DNA from: JABMPR01 sp964508765
Lineage (GTDB): Bacteria > Fidelibacterota > UBA8477 > JABMPR01
Assembly: GCA_964508765.1 (NCBI GenBank)
Contig: CAZDVD010000010.1
Span: 22,252 to 86,251, forward strand
Direction: 5' to 3'
Length of the DNA stretch: 64,000 nucleotides
The translations under genes and the position numbers were made by a program. Positions 9,282-18,907 of this stretch are shown piece by piece; within the stretch, counting starts at the first letter, position 1, and each line of letters opens with the position of its first letter. The notes beneath the pieces are model-generated. The model did not search any database, was not told the DNA's origin, and saw nothing but the letters and a program-made list of their open reading frames with translations.

Positions 9282-11675
9282 TCACATCGTCACTTGCACC
9301 AAGCAGGTTTCACCCAACTGAGGTGGAATCACATTGCCCTCAATGGATTTGCCGTCCACCTTGAATTCACTGACACCCGTGCTTCTATTGCTGGGATTAG
9401 CTACGTGAATGGTATAGATAGTGCCTCTGAATTTTCTGGTCATGGTGTATTGCTTCCACTCTGCCGGGATAGCTGGATCAATTACCAGACCTTTCCTACT
9501 GGGACGGATACCTAGGATACGTTCTGAAATCATCTTGTATAACCAAGTTGCAGATCCAGTATACCAGGTCCAGCCCCCTCTCCCATAATAAGCTGAATCA
9601 GGACCGTCAATATTTCCCGGCGTCACAAAGGGTTCACCAAGATATCGTTCTGGATTCATCCCATTGTGAATGGGTGAAATACCCTGATAAACTTTGAATG
9701 CCAATTCAGGTTTCCCCTGAAGGGCAAATGCCCAAATCGCCCAGGTAGCAGCATGGGTGTATACGCCGCCATTCTCACGGGTTCCTGCAGCATAACGTGA
9801 GAGATATCCAATGTGGGAATCCGGTTTGGTATAGGCTGGTGCTAAAAGCAGAGGACCAAAATCTTTTAAGAGATATCTCTCAACTGCCTCAAGGGATTTT
9901 TTCCCTTGCTCAGCACTTGCACTGCCACTGATAACCGACCATGTCTGGGCATTAAGATAGATTTGTCCTTCTTCACACTCGTGGCCACCAATAATCTCCC
10001 CATTATCTTTGGTAGCCCGGAAAAACCAATCGCCATCCCAGGCTTGATCTTGAATGACCTGTTGTAAAGCTTGTGCTTTGCCCTTGAATAGCATGGTACT
10101 GTCATCATCATTGAGCTCAGCACTAATGTCAATGAATTCGTTAAGGATGTAATACAGAAAGTGAGCTAACCATATAGACTCACCTTGCTCCTCCAAACCA
10201 ACAGCACTCATACCGTCGTTCCAATCCCCTGCTCCAATGAAAGGCAGTCCACGTGGACTGGTGCGTTGCATGGAACGCATGATAGATTTCAGGCAATGCT
10301 CGTAGATTGAATCACTCTTTTCATAATCGTAATAAGCAACCTGCTCATGAAGAAATGCAATATTATCGGTCTCTTGCAAATAGGAGATCACCAGGAAAGG
10401 TAGCCACAAATAATTGTCGGCAATACCCGAATGTAGGCCTTGTTCTGTAATGGGATGCCACCAGTGTAAAACCGAGCCATCCATATATTGATGAGCGGCA
10501 TGGAGCTTGATCTGCTTCTCAGTTTTGGTCACATCAATGGGTAAAAAGACCTGGCTATCCTGCAACTGGTCACGAAAACCATAAGCACCACTTTGTTGAT
10601 AATAGGCACTGCGACCATAGATACGGGCTGAAATAGCCTGATATTTTAGCCAACCGTTGGCCAGGATGTTAATAGATGCATCTGGCGTTTCCATTTGATG
10701 TGCATCTAACATGTCTGACCAGTAGGTTTTCACCTCATTCAGAGCGGCTGCTCTTTGTGTCTGAGTTTGGAATTTGCTGATGGCCGTTTCGCAGATCTGA
10801 GGCGTATCATACATACCTACGAGATAGGCCAGTTTTTGTTTGCCTCCTGGAGCCAGTTCAATGGGTATTTTCAAGCTGGCAATGGCATCATGCCAGAGTC
10901 CCTGTTTGCCCGGAGAAGTATTTTTCGCAACTGCTGCCGGAATATCAATACTCCCATACTGACCGAGAAATGATTCCTTATCACATTCAAATCCTGTGGC
11001 TTTTTCTGTGCAGGAAAGAAAAGCAGTAAAGGGATGTTCGATATTCCAGTGACCCCGGGTGCCTAAGGCTATATCCCAAAGACGCTTATTGGCCCATATG
11101 GTACTGGCAGGTGCATCATATCTGGTCTCAATGAAATTTTTATGAAATTCCCTGTGGTGATCGTTGCTGGAACCCAAGGCCCACTCAAAATAGTTAAACA
11201 GGGTCAATGATCGAGATTGTGTGCCCAGATTTTCAATTTCCACATCCCAGACTTCCAATTGTTCATTCATAGGAATAAACAAAGTCAGAGTGATTCGTAT
11301 ATCACCCAGTCGGGAATGAAAGATTGTATATCCAAATCCATGTCGACATTGATACTCATCCAGTTCCGTCCGCACTGGCAACCAGGTGGGGCTCCAAACC
11401 TCGCCACTCTCATTATCCCGAACATAGAGGTACTTACCCCAATCATCTTTTACCATATCCTGATGCCAGCGAGTAATCCTGTTAAATTCGGAATGATCCA
11501 ACCAGCTGAATCCTCCACCACTTTGTGAAATCGTCAAGCCATAGCGGCCATTGGATAAAACATTAATCCAGGGTTTGGGCGTTCTGGGGGTCTTGATGAT
11601 ATATTCAGTCCCCTCTTGATTGAAATAGCCATAGTCTGTTTCAAATTGAGGCTCAGTTTTTACAAAGTTAGCCAT
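9282..11675 (-). CDS. GH94 glycoside phosphorylase (beta-glucan disaccharide/oligosaccharide)
   Basis: 797 aa with no signal peptide, therefore cytoplasmic. Inverting GH94 enzymes cleave beta-glucosides with phosphate to give alpha-glucose 1-phosphate. Seen: N-terminal beta-sandwich (1-270) with the GRYGLTISQSGGGFSW segment, linker helices (300-340), (alpha/alpha)6 barrel with YGFRDQLQD (365-373) and the catalytic motif GAGDWNDGM, where Asp487 corresponds to the general acid of cellobiose phosphorylase. The length is that of cellobiose, cellobionate or laminaribiose phosphorylases (about 800 aa), shorter than the Listeria-type 1,2-beta-oligoglucan phosphorylase (about 1100 aa), so sophorose or oligoglucan specificity is inferred only from neighbouring glucanases. 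It lies between the PorV-like gene and the glucanase lipoprotein and probably acts on sugars imported by the ABC system. Confidence 0.92.
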   Translation of the reverse strand: MANFVKTEPQFETDYGYFNQEGTEYIIKTPRTPKPWINVLSNGRYGLTISQSGGGFSWLDHSEFNRITRWHQDMVKDDWGKYLYVRDNESGEVWSPTWLPVRTELDEYQCRHGFGYTIFHSRLGDIRITLTLFIPMNEQLEVWDVEIENLGTQSRSLTLFNYFEWALGSSNDHHREFHKNFIETRYDAPASTIWANKRLWDIALGTRGHWNIEHPFTAFLSCTEKATGFECDKESFLGQYGSIDIPAAVAKNTSPGKQGLWHDAIASLKIPIELAPGGKQKLAYLVGMYDTPQICETAISKFQTQTQRAAALNEVKTYWSDMLDAHQMETPDASINILANGWLKYQAISARIYGRSAYYQQSGAYGFRDQLQDSQVFLPIDVTKTEKQIKLHAAHQYMDGSVLHWWHPITEQGLHSGIADNYLWLPFLVISYLQETDNIAFLHEQVAYYDYEKSDSIYEHCLKSIMRSMQRTSPRGLPFIGAGDWNDGMSAVGLEEQGESIWLAHFLYYILNEFIDISAELNDDDSTMLFKGKAQALQQVIQDQAWDGDWFFRATKDNGEIIGGHECEEGQIYLNAQTWSVISGSASAEQGKKSLEAVERYLLKDFGPLLLAPAYTKPDSHIGYLSRYAAGTRENGGVYTHAATWAIWAFALQGKPELAFKVYQGISPIHNGMNPERYLGEPFVTPGNIDGPDSAYYGRGGWTWYTGSATWLYKMISERILGIRPSRKGLVIDPAIPAEWKQYTMTRKFRGTIYTIHVANPSNRSTGVSEFKVDGKSIEGNVIPPQLGETCLVQVTM

Positions 11676-11714
11676 GTAAGCAGAATTTCCTTTCAGGAGT
11701 GGATGACTTGAAGA

Positions 11715-12782
11715 TCAAAATTTGAGCGAAATATCAAAACGTTGGACAAAATCCAGACGACTAAAGTCCTCATAGTTGTACTGGAATTCAAGATTAAAAC
11801 CACCGATGTTGAGATCAAGTGATCCACCCAGTGTGAGACCTTTCTCAGAATCTTCCTGAAACAGGTTTTGATAGCCCATTTGTAGAGCAATCATGGGCAT
11901 GGGACGCCACTCTACACCCAGATTTATATGTTCATAATTGTCATTGGGGTGTACGGCGTCGGTTTCAATGGTTACTTCTCCAAATTTCATTGGGGGTAAA
12001 TCATAGGCTAATCCGAAGCGAAAGGTCAGAGGGATATCCCAGGCATTGGTGTAAAGGCTGGCAGGGATATGAGAATTATCTCCCGAAGCTTCAGAGTTCT
12101 GATCATACTGAATGAGTAAATCCTTACCGCCGTATTGTAATTTTTGTCCAAAATTGGATATCGTAGCACCAATTCGCAATCGACGATTCTCAAAATAGTA
12201 CAGGCTCCCAAAATCCATTGCGATCCCCGAGGCAACTGAATTCCAGATGCGTTGATGGATGAACTTTGTATTAAACCCGATACTGAAAAAATCCGTAAGT
12301 GCTCTGGCATAGGACAAAGTCATGGCCAGATCATTGGCTGAGAAATACTCTCCCGTACCCTCAGGTTTTTCCACAGTTCTTACCAGCATATCTTTGGTGG
12401 AAAGACTGACCAGACCTAATCCCAGGGATTGCGAACCACCTATGGGAATAACAACTCCGTAATAGCTCAAATCCATATCAGCGATCCACTGGCATTGCTC
12501 AAGTTGAATGCTGGGGCCATCAAAAAAGGCACTGGCTGCAGGATTCCAATATAGGGCGCTGGCATCATTCACCGACGCTGCCACAGCACCACCCATGGCG
12601 ACACTACGGCCACCCAGACCAATTTTCAGGAATTGAGCAGTAGTTGTTCCGGTTTTACTGATGACATCTGAAGCCCTGGATGGATTCCATAATCCCAATA
12701 ATAGAAAAATACCAATGAATATAATATCTGCGCGAATGGGTCTGATATGCATATGCTCTGCTCTGATAGATTTCCTCATCAT
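11715..12782 (-). CDS. PorV/PorQ-family outer-membrane beta-barrel
   Basis: 355 aa with a hydrophobic signal sequence (about residues 19-37, ending SRA) after a basic N-terminus; the Met at residue 11 is an alternative start. The typical family opening is seen: FLKIGLGGRSVAMGGAVAA followed by ASALYWNPAA, then alternating beta strands and a C-terminal aromatic (DISLKF). PorV is the T9SS shuttle protein that binds sorting domains of cargo at the outer membrane. This copy lies 3 nt after a giant sorting-domain protein and a TonB receptor, in the same order as the paralogue at 45206-46234. I infer a dedicated partner of the giant protein rather than the housekeeping PorV. Confidence 0.88.
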   Translation of the reverse strand: MMRKSIRAEHMHIRPIRADIIFIGIFLLLGLWNPSRASDVISKTGTTTAQFLKIGLGGRSVAMGGAVAASVNDASALYWNPAASAFFDGPSIQLEQCQWIADMDLSYYGVVIPIGGSQSLGLGLVSLSTKDMLVRTVEKPEGTGEYFSANDLAMTLSYARALTDFFSIGFNTKFIHQRIWNSVASGIAMDFGSLYYFENRRLRIGATISNFGQKLQYGGKDLLIQYDQNSEASGDNSHIPASLYTNAWDIPLTFRFGLAYDLPPMKFGEVTIETDAVHPNDNYEHINLGVEWRPMPMIALQMGYQNLFQEDSEKGLTLGGSLDLNIGGFNLEFQYNYEDFSRLDFVQRFDISLKF

Positions 12783-12785
12783 TGA

Positions 12786-15700
12786 CTACTTAATCACTGC
12801 GAATTTGCCAATAAAATTACCAGACTGCTGGCTATCGAGATAGAAAACGTATACTCCTGGCGCCAGATCCAAACCGTCCTTGGTTTGTAGATTCCAAGCC
12901 AAGGCCCCATCATCCATTCCTGAAGGATGATGCAAGGTGATGATATGATCTCCACTTACATTAAAGATGGTGATCTCAGCTTGTTGTGGTAAATGAATAA
13001 AATTAACCTTCCTTTCACCACGTCCAGAAGCACTGGAGCGCTGACTTTCCCATGCGGCAGCAGCCACATATGGGTTAGGTACAACGGCCACTTCACTCAC
13101 CTGATTTATGGCAAGTTCCTGATCGACTTCAGCAGCAAAAGAGGTAAAAGCGAATTCATCACCGCTTCTGAAGGGTAAATGTATAGCAATGTTGGCTATA
13201 TCACCATCCTCTGGAGGTATTAATTCTCCTTCAGGTGACACAAAATATACGCGCCAGGTGTCTCGCCAGATACCTCTGACTTTCAACTGCAATCTTAGAT
13301 AATCCCCAACGGAGAGTAAACTGTCGGGGCTATCTGAAGGCTCCCAGAGGTAGGTCCGCACCTTTTTTCCACTGGTTTTATCAATGACACGGAAATTGGA
13401 AAGATATTTAAAGCTGTTTTTTAACATCGAGCTGTCTGAGACCCCATATTGGACCTCATAAGTGGCTGGGAATCCGTCAATTCTCCCTGAGAAATTATCC
13501 CAGTAGGAATCCCGCTCAGCGTACATCAACACATTGGAAACACCCTGGACCCAACCTGTATTTTCTGGATCTGGTGCCACCGTGTCATTTCTGACAGAGA
13601 CACGCATCCCTGCGAACAGTGGGTTGGTATCTTCATTGTTTAAAGCTTCCGATTCATCGAATATCAGTATTGTATCGGCAGGATTAGATTCGACTTTTAT
13701 GAGACTGTATCTGATGGTGTCCTGATGACTTGTATCATCAAAACTGATCCGAAATTCTCCATCCGTAACCAATGCAGGGTCGATAATACTGATACTAATA
13801 TCTCCTGTCCCAAACCCCTGGATGCGCTGCAGCCCTCCTGCAATTTCAGGCTCCACATATCCTGCAATCGGTGCATTTGGTGTCACATAGACCGTATTCT
13901 TGTCAACGGTAACCTCGCCAGCCCGATTCTTGACTATAACCTTGGTGCATTCTGAGGGTAAAATATTCTTCTCTTCCCACCCGCGATCATACGAAACAAC
14001 GGCATAATAATAATCCATACCATTTTGAACATCTGTATCGACCCAGGAGTGTCGTAATCCTGTATCGTTCCCCAGGAAATACTCAATTCCATGCACATCA
14101 ACATTAAAAAATCCCTGGACCCCATCTTCTTTGTCAAACTGCGCGACGGGTTCGTGGAAAGTTGCTTCACCATACCCATTAGTAATGATATAAGCATCAT
14201 TGAAAGAAGCGTCTGTGGCTTTGTATATCCGATAACCTTCGAAATCATAACCTCCGGTTTCTGGATGTGTAAAGGCAGGGTCATCTAAGGAGCTTTCAGC
14301 AAAATCATCCCAGTATAGGGTCACCTCTCCATCTCCTGCTACTGCTGAGACTGTGGGCTTTTCAGGAGGACGAGCAAAATTATAATTGGCATTGTAGATA
14401 TTTTGGACCACTTCCTTGTTGCGTTTCAGGTCATCCAAACTTTCGCCAAAAACCAGGGCCATTGAAAAGCGCTCTGTATGATTTGGTGGCATGATAAACG
14501 GACCAGATCCGAATAGGAACGCGATATTTCCCGGAAGGGATACATTGCTGAAATGATAGTTAGACACGCGGTCCCAGATGACCTCATCCTGACTGTACTC
14601 CACTCCCTGGCCAAGATAAAATGCATCAAAAGCCGTGAGACCAATTTGGTCAGATTCATCCTTATCGGTGATATCATAGTTGGGTTCACCAGTGGTCGGT
14701 ATACCATCACCCTCACCTGTGTCCCCTGTACCTGCCAGACCATCTGCACCTGTATCATGGAGTTCGGAATCCCAGTCACCGTCATTATCGATACCATCAT
14801 CACGGGCTTCATCAATAAGCGGATCGTCCAGACCGGCACCTGTAAAGAAATTTTTATACTTCAAACCCATATGCACAGATTCATTTTCATCAATGAGACC
14901 ATCAAGATCATCATCAACCCCATTAAAGGGGATGTCATTATAGCTCAAACCACGCTGATATACTCTGACGCTATCATACTGATCCACAACGAGACTGTCA
15001 CCTGAGAAGCGGTAGAAACTCCCTGATCCACCTTCACTGAAACTGGTAAGTATGCGTCCCAGATCATTCTCATAATCCATATTTTGATAATCGATTAAGA
15101 CCACTTCATCTGCCAGGTTTCTTGCCTGGAAATCCGTTGAACCAAGTTCTGGTGAAGGTCCAGACGAGGCGTCCTCATCATTATCGATACCATCAAATGG
15201 GTTTCCTGGACTTTCCAAAAAGGCATATCCCGCGTAACCGGTTTGCCAGTTGCCTTCACCTAGATCATTGGAATCCCAGGTATAGGCCAAATCTAGTGAT
15301 AGGTCGTAGAAGGCCTGGTCATCATTGCTGTCATTTTGACCGCCCACGCCTGCGTCTGCATACATACCAAACACCGTTTTGGGATAAGTGGTAGTGGATA
15401 CATTGGTGACATCATAATGCCAGAAAATAATATCTTCAGCCAGCACATTGGACCATTGGAAACCGCGTACTGCTACGCGCATTCCCAGCCCTCCCCGTTG
15501 TAGTTCCAGTGAATCAGAGTTGAACAGACCCCAAAAATCCTGCCCATAATCCTGATAGTCATCCATGACGAAATAACTCTCCTGGTCAGCATTGGTCTTC
15601 CGGCCAAAATAGCCGTTCCATGAACCACTCCAGTCGGCAGCCTGATCGGGCCAATAAAGGGGCCAGGTATTGGGATCATCACTGAGAGCGATATGGTCCT

Positions 15701-16088
15701 GATCAGGATTGGCAAAACCGGCCAGCGGTTGCCATCCGAACTCAATCCCTGTAGAGCCTTCTTCGTAATGTTCTCTATACCCACCTTCGACTATGTGGGT
15801 GATTCGTCCATCGTCCAGTTGGACCTCAGCAGCAACCAATGGGTAAATTCCATCCATATATGAGTGATTGGAGCCCTTGGGCCACACACCAGATGGTTGT
15901 TTGCCCCACCAGGCTACTTCACCAAAATTCCAGAACAAAGTCTCCACCAAATTCCCATTATGAAGACCCTGTTTGCGATTAATACGATCCCCGTGCAGCT
16001 CATCAATATTATTTTGGGCAACAAGTGCCTGGGTAAAACTCAGGAGAAGGCTTACTGTAAAAATGAAAGCTTTGTTTTGATTTCTCAT
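12786..16088 (-). CDS. Giant surface protein with MopE-like motifs and T9SS sorting domain
   Basis: 1100 aa. Signal peptide 1-24 (ending ALVAQ), then an N-terminal domain of no known family shared with the protein at 46237-50148 (both contain GLHNGNLV/GVHNANLV, SxDPNTWP, NADQESFYVMDD-like and GNPFDGIDND motifs). Several acidic DGIDND/DDDLDGLIDEN repeats (about residues 300, 400 and 440) match the MopE-type putative metal-binding pattern. A fibronectin III-like domain (about 590-700, 'YDFEGYRIYKAT') and a C-terminal sorting domain (about 1005-1100, VVPNPYV... KFAVIK) follow. Function unknown. It lies between a TonB receptor (10 nt) and a PorV-like barrel (3 nt), so I infer a surface subunit of the glycan uptake complex, in the place SusD holds in Bacteroidetes. 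Confidence 0.82.
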   Translation of the reverse strand: MRNQNKAFIFTVSLLLSFTQALVAQNNIDELHGDRINRKQGLHNGNLVETLFWNFGEVAWWGKQPSGVWPKGSNHSYMDGIYPLVAAEVQLDDGRITHIVEGGYREHYEEGSTGIEFGWQPLAGFANPDQDHIALSDDPNTWPLYWPDQAADWSGSWNGYFGRKTNADQESYFVMDDYQDYGQDFWGLFNSDSLELQRGGLGMRVAVRGFQWSNVLAEDIIFWHYDVTNVSTTTYPKTVFGMYADAGVGGQNDSNDDQAFYDLSLDLAYTWDSNDLGEGNWQTGYAGYAFLESPGNPFDGIDNDEDASSGPSPELGSTDFQARNLADEVVLIDYQNMDYENDLGRILTSFSEGGSGSFYRFSGDSLVVDQYDSVRVYQRGLSYNDIPFNGVDDDLDGLIDENESVHMGLKYKNFFTGAGLDDPLIDEARDDGIDNDGDWDSELHDTGADGLAGTGDTGEGDGIPTTGEPNYDITDKDESDQIGLTAFDAFYLGQGVEYSQDEVIWDRVSNYHFSNVSLPGNIAFLFGSGPFIMPPNHTERFSMALVFGESLDDLKRNKEVVQNIYNANYNFARPPEKPTVSAVAGDGEVTLYWDDFAESSLDDPAFTHPETGGYDFEGYRIYKATDASFNDAYIITNGYGEATFHEPVAQFDKEDGVQGFFNVDVHGIEYFLGNDTGLRHSWVDTDVQNGMDYYYAVVSYDRGWEEKNILPSECTKVIVKNRAGEVTVDKNTVYVTPNAPIAGYVEPEIAGGLQRIQGFGTGDISISIIDPALVTDGEFRISFDDTSHQDTIRYSLIKVESNPADTILIFDESEALNNEDTNPLFAGMRVSVRNDTVAPDPENTGWVQGVSNVLMYAERDSYWDNFSGRIDGFPATYEVQYGVSDSSMLKNSFKYLSNFRVIDKTSGKKVRTYLWEPSDSPDSLLSVGDYLRLQLKVRGIWRDTWRVYFVSPEGELIPPEDGDIANIAIHLPFRSGDEFAFTSFAAEVDQELAINQVSEVAVVPNPYVAAAAWESQRSSASGRGERKVNFIHLPQQAEITIFNVSGDHIITLHHPSGMDDGALAWNLQTKDGLDLAPGVYVFYLDSQQSGNFIGKFAVIK

Positions 16089-16098
16089 TCGGTCATTC

Positions 16099-18768
16099 TC
16101 ACATTACGAATTTCATACCCACAAGCACTTCACGAGGAGCCTGGAAATAGTCTGGACGTGTCAGGAAGTCCTCCAACGAGTGAATGGGTTGTTCAGGCAC
16201 ATAGGTAGGGATGAGACTGTAGGATGGACTGCCAGTATCTTTATTGACATCCCTGGCATTTTTTCTATCCATTACATTCTTAATTAAAAAATAAACAGCC
16301 AGACGAGAATCTCCCATCGGGATTCCATACTCTCCCGTGAGATCAACATTTAAAGTGACAGGCTTTCTTTCAGAATTTTGAAAGGATGTGCGCTCCCCTT
16401 GAAATTCCGGGGTATATGGTAATCCAGAACCAAACTGACTGATGGCGCTCAAGTGCCAGTTTTTTTGACTCATGGTCATGGAAAAATTAATTGTGTGTGA
16501 CTGATCCCAATCAAGGGGAACCACCTGGATTTCACTGCTACGCGGTGGATCACTTTGACGATCATAGAAGACACTGCGAGGGTCTGAAGCATTTCCTTCG
16601 GCAATCTGATATGTATACTCGATTGAGCCAGAAAAGATGCTGTATTGTTTCAATGATAAGGACAGGGCGACACCTCGGACATTGCCATAGTCTTGATTTT
16701 CATAGCGTGCATAGCTATCACCAAGGATATACAACTCATAAATTTGAGTACCGACTAAATTCCTCATATCCTTGTAAAATCCGGTAACGTCCAGAACCAG
16801 ATTTTGGGCCACCATTTGCTGCAAACCGAACTGATAGATCACTGTTTTTTTAGGCTTCAAGGAAGCATTGCCGACAATACTTTTTAAATCTCCACCCCTG
16901 ACTTCAAATTCTGAATTATGATAGAGAAATTCGTAAGCAGGTATCTGAAAAAAATGCCCGTACGAGATGTGAATGGCACCTTTGTCACTGATAGGAAAGG
17001 ATAATCCAAGTCGCGGAGAGAATTTTGAGGAGTTTGGAGAATCTTTAAATGCGTTCTCCCCAGTGCCTGAGTAGCTGCCATCTGGATCCCTGAGATCCAT
17101 CGGCTCCTGCCCATCTGGTTGGAAATAATCCCAACGCAGGCCTGCCACCAGCACAATATGTTCTGCCTCAATTTTATCCTCCAGCCAAACACCAACTTCT
17201 AATGGACTGTGAGTGTACTCGTTATTGCTCCAATGCTCCTCAGGAAATATTTCCGGGAGCCAGGCAGTGCTACGATCCAGCTTAATGCCATAATCATGCT
17301 GCCAGAGTTCGCTTTTACGAGCTTCCATTCCAGTTTTAATTTCATGGTGCCGATTGGGTTGAGTGATGAGATTGAATTTGAAAGTATTTACCGTGCTTCT
17401 ACGATAAAAATGATTCATTACCATGCCACCCGTGTAGAATCCATAGCCCAATCGTCTGGATAATAAAGTGCTCACATAGCGGTCATCCAGATAATCCTCG
17501 AAGACGTAATTACTTCTCTCAGAATTGAAACGAGCGATATTTATGGTATAAAAAAGTTTTGAACTTGGGAAATGGTTCATTGATAAACTTGTCTGGTAAC
17601 TGTCCTTGAATTGTTTGAGCCTACCTTGAGGATTATACTTGTACAAATGGTCATAATCAGCCCATGACTGCTTGGTGTAATCAGTGGACACGTCGACCCG
17701 GAATTTGGGACCGAAATGTTTTGATAATTTGCCATGTGTGGTGAAGGTGTTATTATAATTCATGGCTACGGTTTTACCGCTGCCTGATTGAGAAACACTC
17801 CAATTTTCAGGATCCGGATCATCAATATTTGAGGAGTCAGAAGGCAAAAATTCTTCAACCCCATATAGGTGACCATCCTTGGATTGATTTTTCACACCAA
17901 GAACAAAGCCGGCATCTTCACCGAGAATTTTCAAGGGTCCCGTGAGAGTTAATTCCCCACTCATGTTCTGTAGAGGATCAACATTGTCAATATTCAGAAA
18001 GGGAGTTGTATGACTGGAAATAAAATCACCACCAAAAATATTTGCCGATAAGCCAAATTTTGAAGCGCCACTCTTGGTGACGATGTTTACAACGCCGCTC
18101 ATGGCCTGTCCATACTCAGCGCTAAAAGTGCCGCTAATTACCTTAATTTCCTGAATACCGCTATTTTCAATATTGACTGCCATTTCACCGTTGTAAGGGT
18201 CGGTGACACTTATGCCATCAAGCATATAACTCACTTCTCCACCCCTACCACCACGGAAGTGACCATCTACGACGCCAGCCTGCAGACCCACGAGGTCGCT
18301 CATTTCCTGAACAGGCAATTTTTCTATTTCATCAGCACCGATCACAGCCATGGTACTTGTGCGGTCGCGTTGAATATCAGGTCTTGTGGCGATAACCTCA
18401 ATTTGGGCATCCACCTCAATCACTTGAGGGGTCATCTTAAAATCATGAATGGAATTGAAGTCGGTAAGAACCTGAATATTATCCTGGCGGATCTGCTGAT
18501 AGCCAATCATTTGAACATTGAGACTATAAACACCGGGGGGAACGTTTAGAATCATATAATAGCCTTCTAAATCTGTAGCAGCCCCGTAATTAGTATCTGT
18601 GAAAAAGACGTTTGCACCTGGAAATGCTTGACCAGTTTGGGCTTCGGTTACCCTCCCACTGATCTTACCTGTCGTACCAGAAATGACCATGACGGGCAGC
18701 AATTGAAGCAACAGGACCATCAATAAAACTGATCTCCGTATTATCCTTCTCGAATTATTTATGTCCAT
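16099..18768 (-). CDS. TonB-dependent outer-membrane receptor (carboxypeptidase-regulatory N-terminus)
   Basis: About 889 aa from the ATG at 18768, which has AGGAAAG just upstream; the frame is open 20 codons further but the signal peptide begins at this Met. Seen: signal peptide (RRSVLLMVLLLQLLPVMVISG), a carboxypeptidase regulatory-like domain (about 30-115, 'GRVTEAQTGQAFPGANVFF'), a TonB plug domain (about 135-235, with LDGISVTDPYNGE, AEYGQAMSGVVNIVTKSG), then a 22-strand-type barrel to the C-terminus. Role: energised import of a glycan across the outer membrane. A 42-nt hairpin separates it from the upstream CBM9-like gene. No SusD homologue follows; instead comes the giant sorting-domain protein. 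Paralogue at 50145-52970. Confidence 0.93.
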   Translation of the reverse strand: MDINNSRRIIRRSVLLMVLLLQLLPVMVISGTTGKISGRVTEAQTGQAFPGANVFFTDTNYGAATDLEGYYMILNVPPGVYSLNVQMIGYQQIRQDNIQVLTDFNSIHDFKMTPQVIEVDAQIEVIATRPDIQRDRTSTMAVIGADEIEKLPVQEMSDLVGLQAGVVDGHFRGGRGGEVSYMLDGISVTDPYNGEMAVNIENSGIQEIKVISGTFSAEYGQAMSGVVNIVTKSGASKFGLSANIFGGDFISSHTTPFLNIDNVDPLQNMSGELTLTGPLKILGEDAGFVLGVKNQSKDGHLYGVEEFLPSDSSNIDDPDPENWSVSQSGSGKTVAMNYNNTFTTHGKLSKHFGPKFRVDVSTDYTKQSWADYDHLYKYNPQGRLKQFKDSYQTSLSMNHFPSSKLFYTINIARFNSERSNYVFEDYLDDRYVSTLLSRRLGYGFYTGGMVMNHFYRRSTVNTFKFNLITQPNRHHEIKTGMEARKSELWQHDYGIKLDRSTAWLPEIFPEEHWSNNEYTHSPLEVGVWLEDKIEAEHIVLVAGLRWDYFQPDGQEPMDLRDPDGSYSGTGENAFKDSPNSSKFSPRLGLSFPISDKGAIHISYGHFFQIPAYEFLYHNSEFEVRGGDLKSIVGNASLKPKKTVIYQFGLQQMVAQNLVLDVTGFYKDMRNLVGTQIYELYILGDSYARYENQDYGNVRGVALSLSLKQYSIFSGSIEYTYQIAEGNASDPRSVFYDRQSDPPRSSEIQVVPLDWDQSHTINFSMTMSQKNWHLSAISQFGSGLPYTPEFQGERTSFQNSERKPVTLNVDLTGEYGIPMGDSRLAVYFLIKNVMDRKNARDVNKDTGSPSYSLIPTYVPEQPIHSLEDFLTRPDYFQAPREVLVGMKFVM

Positions 18769-18795
18769 GGTCTTTCCTGATATCTGCTTATGGAT

Positions 18796-18837
18796 AATTT
18801 CAAGGTGGCAATGTTGACTTACCACCACCTTGAAATT
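18796..18837 (-). promoter_or_regulatory. Intercistronic 13-bp perfect hairpin upstream of the TonB receptor
   Basis: AATTTCAAGGTGG (18796-18808) and CCACCTTGAAATT (18825-18837) are perfect inverted repeats with a 16-nt loop. There is no clear T tract on the minus strand, so an mRNA-stabilising or processing element is as likely as a terminator. A hairpin occupies the equivalent position in the alpha-glucan locus (53073-53107). Confidence 0.75.
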
Positions 18838-18907
18838 CTGCTAACAATGTCTATCAAAACCCATCCAGGTCCACTTGTAGTCTGTATACCTGGGTACTAC
18901 ATGAAGA

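Noticed and set aside
14553..15005. 150-codon plus-strand frame antisense to the giant sorting-domain protein.
   Set aside because: Lies wholly within a well-supported minus-strand gene; its low-complexity composition reflects the antisense of acidic DGIDND repeats.
11715..18768. A canonical SusC/SusD pair.
   Set aside because: The TonB receptor is SusC-like in role, but the following gene has no SusD features: no lipobox, no TPR-like helices; it is beta-rich with a sorting domain.
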